DNA from: Chondrus crispus
Lineage: Eukaryota; Rhodophyta; Florideophyceae; Gigartinales; Gigartinaceae
DNA: 38,702 nt
Assembly: GCF_000350225.1 (NCBI RefSeq)
Contig: NW_005179252.1
Coordinates: forward strand, 1 to 38,702
Reading direction: 5' to 3'
Within the stretch, counting starts at the first letter, position 1. The number at the start of each line of letters is the position of its first letter. Under the pieces are notes generated by a model that was given only the letters and a program-made list of their open reading frames with translations, was not told where the DNA came from and did no database searches. The position numbers and the translations under genes were made by a program. Positions 24,403 through 33,293 of this stretch are shown in pieces.

Positions 24403-25956
24403 TTGTTGACGGGCAATGGATTGGATGACGCGGGGTGGAGCGTGGTTAAGTTTTAATTGCCAGTCGTGGAGTATGATAGTGTCCAGGGATGGGGAAGTGG
24501 GTGTTGTTTGGGTGTTTCGAAGCTTGTAGATGGGTTGAGTGTCGTGGTGCTTTGCGGTGGTGGTATTTGGACGTTGCGAGAGTAGTAGATTGGGTTTTGA
24601 GAGAGCAGGTGAAGGTTTGTCATTGGATTTGGGTTGCGCTAGCTTGGTACTTTTAGTGTTTGAGGGTCGTGTGCGAGCGCTATGAGCGTGGTTCTGTGTA
24701 GAGCTCCAGGTGTATGCTTGACGTTTGTGATTCCATGGAACGGTTCCGAGAATCCTAGATGTGCCTTTGTTTCGAGCGTACATGATTGCTTTGGTTGGTG
24801 TGAAGAGCACGTTTCCATGGTGGATCGTGATGTCATGGACGGATAGTAGGTTGGATTGGATCTTCGGCGTAACGAGGGCTGGTATGCGTATTTTGTTGTT
24901 CATATTCGTCTTGATTGATGTCTGACCACGGTATGTACAGTGGGTGCTGTCTTTAGTTGCTGTGTAAGTTTTGGCGTGATAGGAGTTCGCGTAGGGGATA
25001 TGTTTGGTGTGGGAGACATGTGACGGATGAGCTCCAGAGTCGAGTGTATACGTACATGGCGGGGGTTGATGGTCTTGAGCTGATGTGATGGGGTGTTCAT
25101 GCGTTTCCTCGGTAATGTGCGGGACTTCTGGGACTAATGCACGAGCTTGCGTGTATTGTTTCTTGGTTGTTTTTCGTTGGTGACGAGGGTGTTGAGGGTG
25201 TCGACATTCGTAGTCCCTGTGGGCCGGATGAGGTATGCCTCTGCTTTGATGAAACCTGCACGGGTTCGAGATACGACGTGGCACTCGACGAAGAGAAGGG
25301 GCTGTTCTCCATGTGTCTTGGTTCTTGCTTGTAGTAGTGATGGGTGAATATTCTTGTGTCGTACTGGTGGGTTTTTGGAAGGAGGTGTAAGAAGTTATGC
25401 GGTTGAATTTGTGTACAAAATCCTTGACATCGTGGGGATCGAGTGAGATGAGTTGTACACCTACTGTAGATGTGACTGGATTGAAGCGTAGTCCGTCAAT
25501 GAGAAATTCTACAGTTGTTCTTGGGTCTCATGTAGAGGGGTAGCGTGCCGCTATCATCTTGGCTCTGATTGTTTCATGGGCTGTGATGTATTCAGAGAGT
25601 GTCATGTCGGGTAGAAATACGGTTTGTTCCGCAAGTTGCTTGAGGTACCTGTGATCGGAAGTGTTCGTGGTATTAAGATGTGCAGTAATTGCTGTGATGA
25701 GTTCGTCGGGTGTAGGATCGCTGGTCGGTGTGATGATTAAGTTGGCAATTTCGGGTGGGATAGATGATATGATTTTGCCGATGAGATAGTGTTTGTTGCG
25801 CTGAAAGTCTGTCTGTTGGTTTGGATCTTGGGGTACTTCAGGATTGCCGGTGATGTGGTTGATGCAGTCGATGGTGTGAGCTGCGGCGCGAATTGCTACG
25901 ATCCATGGGCCGTAGTTGGCTGTGTCGAGTTTGGGAACGTCTGAGCGTTTATCCAT
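24403..25956 (-). pseudogene. Copia Gag-Pol fragment with one in-frame TGA
   Basis: From the Met at 25954-25956 (MDKRSDVPKLDTANYGPW) the frame runs through a typical Copia Gag (YLKQLAEQTVFLPDMTLSEYI) to a TGA at 25528-25530, then continues in the same frame. The sequence after the stop reads naturally as Gag (RTTVEFLIDGLRF). Next come a Cys/His knuckle (CRFHQ...HRDYEC), the protease active site LDSGAHPSHV, the gag-pre-integrase motif NLLSVHDI, and the start of the integrase zinc domain (LHDWQLKLNH). It then fuses to the antisense of the gypsy LTR. Only one stop interrupts more than 500 codons, so it is either a young nonsense mutation or a read-through stop. It is truncated at the 3' end and cannot be autonomous. 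Confidence 0.85.
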
Positions 25957-26105
25957 GTTGCTGAGGGCTGGCTGGAGCCGGGGAGGTGGGAAGTATGTCA
26001 GTGGTGCGATGAGATGTGAGGGAGTAGGGAGGAGCCTCCGATGGCGGAGGGATTGGGTGTGTGACGTCGTGTTGGATTTGCGATGGGAAGTGGTTAGCGA
26101 GTGTT

Positions 26106-26115
26106 GCCCATAACC
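26106..26115 (-). promoter_or_regulatory. Copia primer-binding site, anticodon-arm type
   Basis: The reverse strand reads GGTTATGGGC immediately after the LTR end ...TTCACACA. It is identical to the ten bases after the LTR at 13989. Confidence 0.65.
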
Positions 26116-26215
26116 TGTGTGAACACGAGACCGATATCCTTTATTTACTCGTCGTCGCTCTGTGTGCCTACTTATATGCACACACTTAGGACAGTCTGTC
26201 CTGTGCGGTCTGACA
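26116..26215 (-). repeat. Short Copia 5' LTR
   Basis: On the reverse strand the segment starts TGTCAGACC and ends TTCACACA, with TATATAAG-like and AATAAA signals inside. The inner end is fixed by the primer-binding site. The outer end at 26215 is a best guess from the TGT...ACA symmetry, because no second LTR is available to compare. Confidence 0.5.
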
Positions 26216-26436
26216 GGTTGCTCATAAGTGTTGATGGGATGACTCAATCCTCTTGCACGTAAACTGACTTTCCCTTCACTTCTTGCCCTGCACGTTTCAT
26301 CCTCAGCAAGATTACAAACCTTCTCCTGATACCCTGCACCGTGCACCGTATGTTGCAGTATTGACGCCTAGAGTCGGCCTCGGCATCGCTTCTCCGACTT
26401 TCTTGCACAAAGTTGTACAGTAAACATTTACATCTA

Positions 26437-28992
26437 CAGAGTAAAGTCTCCATAGAGTGAACCAAAATGTGGCACATATTGGAAGCCCAATAGTTCACTG
26501 GACTGAGTCTGTTCACAGCAGCGATCAAGATACGGCTGGCATTGCAGTAGCGTTCATAGATAGGGCTGGCATTACACATGCCGGAGCGCAGGACGGCGAC
26601 TGTTCGGGACTCAGGAGTGCCAAGCTCCCACATGACGACTACTCGATCCCACGGATAGCGTCCAAGACGCTGTTCATCGAGCCGCATCTGCGGCTCTAGA
26701 AGCCGCTCAGAATGCTTCTGAAGCAGCTCGAAAAGCAGCTGCAGTGACTGCGACACCGGCTACGAAAAAAGAAAGCAAGTCAGCTTGCAAGATCGCAAAA
26801 ACGCGATTACAACGCTCGGCTTCGCGGCTGATGGAACACGATGATCAGCACTAATTAATCCTTCCACCACGCAACCTTGGACAGAAACGAACCTGGCAAT
26901 CATATCGGATTCTCAAAAAGTGCTATTACAGCATGGATCACATGCAAAAAAACATTCTTGCCTCGGATTGCCGAGGCGCAGTACTTCTCAAGCGATAACG
27001 GCTCAAGCCTGGATCGAACCCTGAGCTTGAAAAGGCGATCACGTCGTACATGAACGATGTCATACAGTACCTACGACACGAATCACCTTTTCGTGAAAGC
27101 GTTGTTCCAGAAAGAGCGCTCGGCATTCGAGACGGAATGATTTCGAGTCTAACAGAAAGAGCTACACTCGCGAATGATGCCAATGTCCAGAAGTTGCTTG
27201 ATGAGGAGCCAAAACTGCAGTCATTCGTATCCAGCCATGTTTTGTATCGGCGTTTTATGGTTAGAAATAGATTTGCAAGCAGAAAAGGCGCCGGAAGCGC
27301 AAAACATTTTGACAAAGATCTTGTTGATAACGCGCGACACGAAATGAGAAAAGATGTTACTCATTTCCCTCTATCTTGTATTATGAATACAGAAGATTCT
27401 TCTGTGTTCATAATACCGCTTCTGAAGTGGCAGTTCTCTACAGAGCTTTGCCAACTCGATCCATTTCCCAGGATGGCACTGCGTATGAGCACATAAAAGA
27501 CAGGCTGACAGCAGTGCTCACAGTCTTCGCAGACGGATCAAAATCCCCATTGACTATTATTGTATAGGGAAGTCAAGACGACCTAGGAGCTTTCCAAGGC
27601 ATTTTGATGGCCTCCGAGATCTCAATATTTACTACATGGCACAAAAGAATTCTTGGAACACAAAGAACATTTGGACCCCAATTGTAGGTGGGTTTGACAA
27701 GTTTGCGCGCCTCGAAGGGAAGTCATTCATTAATGTTGTGGACAACCATTCTGCTCACAACATTTCTTACAAAGAATTTACCAACTTTAAGTGCTCCTTC
27801 CTTCTTCCCAAGTTAACATCACATCTTCAACCCGTCGATGCTGCCGTGGGACGCTCTTTTTAAGTGCCATTTTCGACGTTTGCTATTGCATCATATTCTC
27901 AATTCAATTAAGGCCCAAATAGACCAGCCACCTTCGCAACGCGAGCCATTCAAGATTTGTAAGACTGTTACCGTGTATGATGGAGTCAAATTGATGACCA
28001 AAGCTCGGGATCTAGTACCTGACAGCGTCATTCACAGTAGACTGCTAACTGGTTACGTGGTTATTCTTAAGAGAAGAAATTGTCAAGCTGCGTACGGATC
28101 GTCAAGAAACTGTCAGAGCTGCTATACGGGCGCCAGCGCAATTGGCACCCCGTCTCGTTCAAGAAGTGTGTAGGAAAGCGGAAAGTGCATACTGCCGTGG
28201 CCAGTTGTACGTGTATGCAGATGAAGGCGTGCTAAATGAGGGGAACGAAATTGAGACGATATACGGGGAAGAACAGGGGGAATATTTTATAGAATTGCTT
28301 TCTAGGGACATCGTGGAGTTAAGGGAAGCTGGAGTTGTTGGGGACGTTGGCGTTGCTGCGCTACAGAATATGATGGAGAAGGAGAGTGCTCTTCCAGTCT
28401 CTGAAATTATTACAGAGGGTAGTGCTCTGGCCCAAGGTGTAGATGTGGGATTGGAGCAATTTGAGCCTTTCAGAGACGTGGCTGATGAGGCTGGTGGTGA
28501 CGGGACGGACGAGGACGACTCAGAAACTATTCCCACTGTAGAGCAGGCTGTGAGGAAGCCATCACTCAGCCGTTACAGTGGGGCACTTCAAGCGTTGTCG
28601 GAGGAACTTCAGTCTGTCATGACAGATCCACAGCTGTTTCGGTCAGAGCTTCCATGTAATTTAAAGGCGCTGCTCCTCGAAGAATTGCGCCGTGTGTGAA
28701 AAATGCAGCGTCAAACTCTAAGGCAAAGTCGCATCGATACTTTTTGTAAACGTTGATATCCCGTTTTTTTGGGCCTGATTCAAGTCTCGATAATGTGAAT
28801 TGTGGCATTTAGGACAGTTGGAATGTACGTTGTAACGGAGAGTTCTCTTTACTCAGGCCAGTTCACTATAGGCCTGACAAAATGGGGAATCTGGGCTAAT
28901 TATGGAGGGTGGCGCTTTGCTGGTGACTTGCAGTTCATTTTACAGAGTCTGTTCAGTTTGTCGAGGCGCCACTATATCGAGACTTTACTCTG
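26437..28992 (+). mobile_element. pogo/Tigger-type DNA transposon, decayed
   Basis: Ends were located by an inverted match: CAGAGTAAAGTCTC at 26437 and its complement ending at 28992. It extends to ~23 bp with two mismatches and is flanked by TA on both sides (26435-26436 and 28993-28994). The total is 2556 bp. CAG ends and TA duplication fit the Tc1/mariner-pogo superfamily, as does the transposase inside. Confidence 0.85.
26655..28699 (+). pseudogene. pogo-like (CENP-B/DDE_1) transposase, multiple frameshifts
   Basis: The pieces read in order: an Ala-rich N-terminus; a helix-turn-helix segment (GFSKSAITAWI); PELEKAITSYMNDVIQYL; a CENP-B-type HTH region at 27050-27400; the DDE core with MNTEDSSVF (first Asp) and DRLTAVLTVFADGSKSPLTII; then NVVDNHSAH (second Asp) and the LTSHLQPVDAAVGRSFK block (third Asp). 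An acidic tail follows at 28142-28699. The frame breaks near 26825, 27015, 27410, 27560, 27850 and 28100, with a stop at 27565-27567 (TAG). The element is old and inactive. The 185-codon tail (28142-28699) is still open but is only a fragment. Confidence 0.82.
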
Positions 28993-29099
28993 TAGAACCT
29001 CCCATCTTCTGGGCATCTTTAAGATCTCGAATGTTTCAAAAGTGCGCAATACAGTATAGCCGTCCTTGCGACGTCTGTTTAGATGGATTTGACCTCCTA

Positions 29100-29390
29100 C
29101 AGTATGAGATCAAATAACCGGTATGAGGCTACCATTTAACTTGTTATTTCTGGACTTGTGCTTACTCGATACGAGAAAGAAAGATACCCCTACAACCGTC
29201 TTGAACTCTGCTATGCGGAAGGGTAGACTTTATTGAAAACTGCATGCCCTTTCCCGTTGTTTTTCGAAATGTCTGGCATCCTGGCATGGGAGCCTTTCTG
29301 AGCAACCTTGAAACGTTGCGTTTTGATATCTTCAAAACCAAAACGACTGTTTAAAAAATCAACAGGAGACTTCCTGTGCAGGGAACTGTA
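29100..29390 (+). repeat. Diverged repeat, copy upstream of UTP25
   Basis: It shares ordered blocks with 32315-32590: GAGGCTAC, TTTCTGGACTT, CTTACTCGATA and TTTCTGAGCAACCT, at similar spacing. No coding capacity is seen. It belongs to an unidentified dispersed repeat family. Confidence 0.65.
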
Positions 29391-29517
29391 TTATATTCGT
29401 AGTCTTTCAGTGAATTCGAGACTGCTATCCCGATGTTCTGCAAGATGGTATCGCTGAGGGCAAGGAAGTCAAAGAAATGGTGCCCAACATGCATTCCTAA
29501 ATTCGCGGTTTATTCTT

Positions 29518-29562
29518 GCTCTTTTTGGAAATATATATTGTATATATATTTCCAAAAAGAGC
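29518..29562. repeat. Perfect 21-bp-arm inverted repeat with 3-base loop
   Basis: The arms (starting GCTCTTTTTGGAAATATATAT) are exact complements around TGT. The structure is AT-rich and lies about 190 bp before the UTP25 start codon. It could be a cruciform, a transcription-termination or RNA-processing hairpin, or a tiny palindromic element. Confidence 0.95.
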
Positions 29563-29564
29563 TG

Positions 29565-29582
29565 GCCTCATACATATGAGGC
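29565..29582. repeat. Second perfect hairpin, 8-bp arms
   Basis: GCCTCATA and TATGAGGC surround CA. It starts three bases after the larger inverted repeat. Confidence 0.92.
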
Positions 29583-29754
29583 AAATCGCTTACCGCCGAG
29601 CCCCTAGTCTAGGTCCACGTGTAGTCGTAACATGTGTACACGCGTGAAATGCTTCCCAAATTTCTACGCCTTCGTAGTCGACCGGGATCAACTTTCTCGT
29701 CGCCGTCGCCGCAGCACAAGCCACCGTACTTTTCTTTTTCACGAAATCTTCATC

Positions 29755-32073
29755 ATGGGCGGCAAGCGCCGCAACTCCAGTCAAGGAAACATCCGAAAGC
29801 GCCCCCGCACAGCCCGCAAGCAAACCCTCGTCCGTGTCGCAGAGCACAAACAAGCCACCGCCGAGAAGCTCCACCGCCGCCTCGAGCATGCAGAGGCGCG
29901 CAATCTGCACCGCACCCGCGCGGCATTGGGAATAAAGAGCAGAGAAGTCGTCGCACGCGGTGAGAAAAAGGTTGATTTTGAAGAGGACGACGAGGAAGGC
30001 GGGTGGAGAGGGAGGTACTTGGAGAGATGCGCGAGAGGATACGTTGCCCTCGTCGACGACCTCGCCCATCCGCTCTTTGCGGAAACGCGCTTGGATATGC
30101 AGGTGAATGGCGTGCGGCCGGGCGCGTTGAAGCAGCACCATGCGAAGCGTGCGGAGGAGGTGCGCCCTTCAACCTCCAGCTCACCGCCCGTCGACGAACG
30201 AGCCGTGGCGGAGGCCGAAAGCGCGCCGACCTTGTCGCTCGAGCAGGAGAACCTCGCCGCCGCCGCACGCGAAAACTCCCACTTTGGGCACGAGGCTCCA
30301 CTACCTGAACTTAGCGCCGGCGAAAAGCTCACACCGATCGGACTCTTCCCCCTCGTCGGTCGCGTGTCCGCCGTGGCGGCCCCCGCGCGCCGCGCCGCAC
30401 TGCAGACGCTTCTCACGACGGGGCTTGCCGCCGTTTCCGAGCGCGCGTTGGGGATGCAGCCCTCGGTCCATGCGAAGTGGGACGCGGCTGGGATGGGAGG
30501 AGCTCGTCTGCAGGAGTTTGAGCGCGCGTTTGTGGCCTCCATACGAGAGTACATGGATGTGTTTTTGTGTCGACGACTTGACAATCGGCAAGAGGACGTC
30601 GTACGGAAGCTCTATGTCGCGCATTGTGTGACGCATGTTCTAAGGGCAAGGGCTAGGGTCTTCCGGAATGACGCCGCCGTGAAGAAGGAGCCCGAGGCGA
30701 TCGATCGTGCCAAGGATCAGGGTTTTAGTCGCGCAAGGGTGCTCATACTGCTGCCGATGAAGAATGTCGCGTATGAGGTAGTGAAGACGATTGTGGCGCT
30801 CGCGGTGGAACCGGGGCCGAATGTGCAGAACCGCGAGCGATTCGAAGCGGAGTTTGCACCGGAGGATGAGGAGGAAGGAGATAATCTGGATGTGGGGAGA
30901 GGATTAGCGAAGAGAAGAAGGAAACCGGCTGATCATCGCCGACTCTTTAGGGGGAATACCGAAGATGACTTTAAGCTTGGTATTTCCTTTTCCAAAAAGT
31001 CCATCAAGCTGTACGCAGACTTCAATGCTAGCGATGTTATCATCGCGTCACCGTTGGGACTGAGGAGGGGCATTGCTGAAAAGGCGAGCGGGAAGACGGC
31101 CCACGACCGGCTCTCGAAGAAGAAGGAAGAGAACGAAGATGCGGAATGGAAGACAGGGATTGGGGCGGCGCGTCAGGAACCAAAGCAGGATGACGCAGAT
31201 GAGGGTTTTCTCAGTTCTGTCGAGATATGCGTCGTCGATGGAGCGGATGTGCTTTCAATGCAGAACTGGGACACCCTACGTAAAGCCGTCGACATGGTCA
31301 ACAAAATGCCATCGAATACGAGGGATACAGACTTTTCACGTGTGCGAGCGTGGTGTCTAGATGGGCTGATGCAGCAGTTTCGGCAAACCATCATGCTTTC
31401 GCGGTACCGCAAGTCAGAGTTTGTTTCGTTGATGCGTGGCTGTTGCAACCACGCTGGAAGAGTGCAGCTAATTGAACCTCCCGAAGTGCTTGGTTCTATG
31501 GTCAACGTGATCGTGAGCATGCGCCAAACGTTTTTCAAGGTACCAAACGTTGATTCGCCGGCTTTTCGGGCGGACAAACGGTTTTCGTTCTTCTGTGCCA
31601 ACACTTTGCCCGTAGTGCGGTGTCTGCTGGATGCGCAGGTTTTGCTCGTAATACCAGATTATTTCGACTATGTCCGCGTACGCAACAAGCTGGTCGAAAT
31701 CGCAGACGAGGACGAGAACTTTCGCTTTGCGAGCATGTGCGAATACTCCAAAGGGTCGGACATATCTCGAGCGCGCGGCAAGCTGCACGATCGAAGCGCT
31801 GGGCTCGTGGTCATGACGGAGCGATTCCACTTTTTTTGGCGGCACTGGCTGCGCGGGGCGGACACCGTCGTGTGGTATGGCCTCCCGGAAAATGAGCACT
31901 ACTACCCTGAGATCCTCAACATGACAGGGGAGGCAGCCGACAGCGGTAGGCAAGTGCAGACTTTTACCCTCTACGATGAATTTGATATGTTCAAGCTGGA
32001 GAGAGTTGTTGGAAGGAGGCGTTGTAAGAAAATGATGGCCAAAGACTCCAAGTCGACATTTTTGTTTGTATAA
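29755..32073 (+). CDS. UTP25: U3 snoRNA-associated processome protein UTP25 (DEF)
   Basis: A 772-residue nucleolar protein of the UTP25/digestive-organ-expansion-factor family, needed for early pre-rRNA cleavage in the small-subunit processome. After a basic N-terminus (GGKRRNSSQGNIRKRPRTARK, nucleolar-signal-like) and an acidic linker come the degenerate helicase-like blocks of the family: RVLILLPMKNVAYEVVKTI; the RLFRGNTEDDFKLGISFSKK segment; KLYADFNASDVIIASPLGLR; VEICVVDGADVLSMQNWD (where true DEAD-box proteins have DEAD); TDFSRVRAWCLDGL; and a C-terminal half ending RRCKKMMAKDSKSTFLFV. The Walker A motif is not conserved, as usual for UTP25. The Met at 29755 is chosen because the upstream 41 in-frame residues look like leader. 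Single exon, GC-rich in its 5' half. Confidence 0.9.
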   Translation: MGGKRRNSSQGNIRKRPRTARKQTLVRVAEHKQATAEKLHRRLEHAEARNLHRTRAALGIKSREVVARGEKKVDFEEDDEEGGWRGRYLERCARGYVALVDDLAHPLFAETRLDMQVNGVRPGALKQHHAKRAEEVRPSTSSSPPVDERAVAEAESAPTLSLEQENLAAAARENSHFGHEAPLPELSAGEKLTPIGLFPLVGRVSAVAAPARRAALQTLLTTGLAAVSERALGMQPSVHAKWDAAGMGGARLQEFERAFVASIREYMDVFLCRRLDNRQEDVVRKLYVAHCVTHVLRARARVFRNDAAVKKEPEAIDRAKDQGFSRARVLILLPMKNVAYEVVKTIVALAVEPGPNVQNRERFEAEFAPEDEEEGDNLDVGRGLAKRRRKPADHRRLFRGNTEDDFKLGISFSKKSIKLYADFNASDVIIASPLGLRRGIAEKASGKTAHDRLSKKKEENEDAEWKTGIGAARQEPKQDDADEGFLSSVEICVVDGADVLSMQNWDTLRKAVDMVNKMPSNTRDTDFSRVRAWCLDGLMQQFRQTIMLSRYRKSEFVSLMRGCCNHAGRVQLIEPPEVLGSMVNVIVSMRQTFFKVPNVDSPAFRADKRFSFFCANTLPVVRCLLDAQVLLVIPDYFDYVRVRNKLVEIADEDENFRFASMCEYSKGSDISRARGKLHDRSAGLVVMTERFHFFWRHWLRGADTVVWYGLPENEHYYPEILNMTGEAADSGRQVQTFTLYDEFDMFKLERVVGRRRCKKMMAKDSKSTFLFV

Positions 32074-32314
32074 AGTTGCATTTCTAGAAGAAAGGGTACG
32101 TCCGTGTAAAGGGACGAGAGCAAAGACGTGCCGTTTGACAAAGTCTCGGTTGACTTCGCAATTATGAAGGGCACTTTGCGTTTTCTGTGGAAGATGGCAC
32201 TTTTTTTTTCGCACGAGCGTGGTCGCGGTGATGCGCATGTTGAGATTCTGTAACACACAGATGCCACTGCTGATCCTACATCATCCCTGTTCCTAGTGTG
32301 AGGGTCACAATTTG

Positions 32315-32590
32315 CCGCAGATGAGGTCAAATGGGGTCGCGTGAGGCTACGTTTCACTTAATCTTTCTGGACTTATTCTTACTCGATAAAAAGAAGGGCA
32401 ATTCAAGCCAGCAGACTTGAGTTCCACGCTACGCAAGATAAATCGAAGCGGGAACTGACTGTCCTTTCGGATAATTGTTATTCAGGCCTGGCGAGGAAAC
32501 ATTTTCTGAGCAACCTGTAGACCCTTCTTGATTCACCTCATCGAAACCCCAATCTTTGTGTAAAATCGTGCCCAAGGAACGAACGGTGTC
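32315..32590 (+). repeat. Diverged repeat, copy downstream of UTP25
   Basis: Partner of 29100-29390, same orientation, sharing GAGGCTAC, TTTCTGGACTT, CTTACTCGATA and TTTCTGAGCAACCT in order. The two copies bracket UTP25 as direct repeats. Confidence 0.65.
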
Positions 32591-32695
32591 ACTTCATGAC
32601 CCTCTAGATGACAGCAGTACATGTAGCAAGACCATTGGAGCAGCACAGATGGGCGAACATTGCAGTCATTTTTTTGCCCGAAACGCTCTCTGAAT

Positions 32696-32885
32696 TGAAC
32701 CCCGGCAAGCCCTTTTGAGTAACATTACGGGTTTCCCCATATGTCCCCGCTGTCACGGTGCGCATGTCTCCTCAGCCGACAACTGCAATTTTTGCACTGC
32801 ACTGAACCCCGCCAAACCCTTTTGAGTAACATTACGGTTTTCCCCATATGTCCCCGCTGTCACGGTGCGTATGTCTCCTCAGCCG
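32696..32885 (+). repeat. Two-unit tandem repeat, period 107 bp
   Basis: Units at 32696-32778 and 32803-32885 are nearly identical over 83 bases (TGAACCCC..., CCCTTTTGAGTAACATTACG, CCCCATATGTCCCCGC, CTCCTCAGCCG), separated by 24 unrelated bases. Confidence 0.92.
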
Positions 32886-33293
32886 GTAGACAAAGTAATG
32901 TAAATTACGCGTCCCCTGTCTCAAAATCAACGCTCACAGTATGAAACATAGGGGTGCACGCAGCAAGGGTCGGGCTGACCAGTGAAGTGGCAGAGATGAG
33001 CTCCATGAGCTCCATGTCGTTTCCAAAAATGTACGCCGGCATTTCCCATGACACGGCGTGCTTCGCCCAAATTCAAAGATTTGAGCAGTTGCGACAACTC
33101 TACTCAAGTCCTGTGAGTGCTCAAAAGCGTCATAGTGAGGTATGTTGACTGCGCAAAAGTTGTCATACACCCTGCGTACCCTGCCTTACTAATATTTCTC
33201 AAAAGCTGCTGATCTGCACCTAACGGTACACCTATAGCTCTGGCCCGCAGGCAACCATGTGTCACATCTCAACTAAATACGAGCTCAGGTGCG

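Larger units (their letters stand above)
24403..26215 (-). mobile_element. 5' half of a Copia (Ty1-like) retrotransposon
   Basis: Reading on the reverse strand: LTR (26215-26116), primer-binding site (26115-26106), short leader, then gag, protease and the beginning of integrase down to 24403, where the gypsy LTR fragment starts. The rest (integrase core, RT, RNase H, 3' LTR) is absent from the window. The Copia LTR on the other side of the gypsy block points the opposite way and has a different LTR sequence, so it is not the missing half. Confidence 0.85.
32074..33293. other. Intergenic region downstream of UTP25
   Basis: About 1.2 kb with no supported gene. It contains the second copy of the diverged repeat (32315-32590) and a 107-bp-period tandem repeat (32696-32885). 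Short frames here show no domain. Confidence 0.6.

Noticed and set aside
25258..25275. GTTCGA box suggesting a tRNA T-arm
   Set aside because: It lies in the Copia coding frame and no acceptor or anticodon stem can be built around it. No tRNA, rRNA or CRISPR array was found anywhere in the window.
24403..26215. Idea that the Copia LTR at 13855 and this Copia fragment are two halves of one element split by the gypsy insertion
   Set aside because: They point toward each other, both are 5' ends, and their LTR sequences differ.
26244..26756. 170-codon frame on the reverse strand
   Set aside because: It crosses the pogo-element terminus at 26437 and has no domain, so it is a chance frame.
29590..30584. 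Several long reverse-strand frames over the 5' part of UTP25
   Set aside because: They are mirror frames of the GC-rich UTP25 coding sequence, and the forward frame has clear family motifs.
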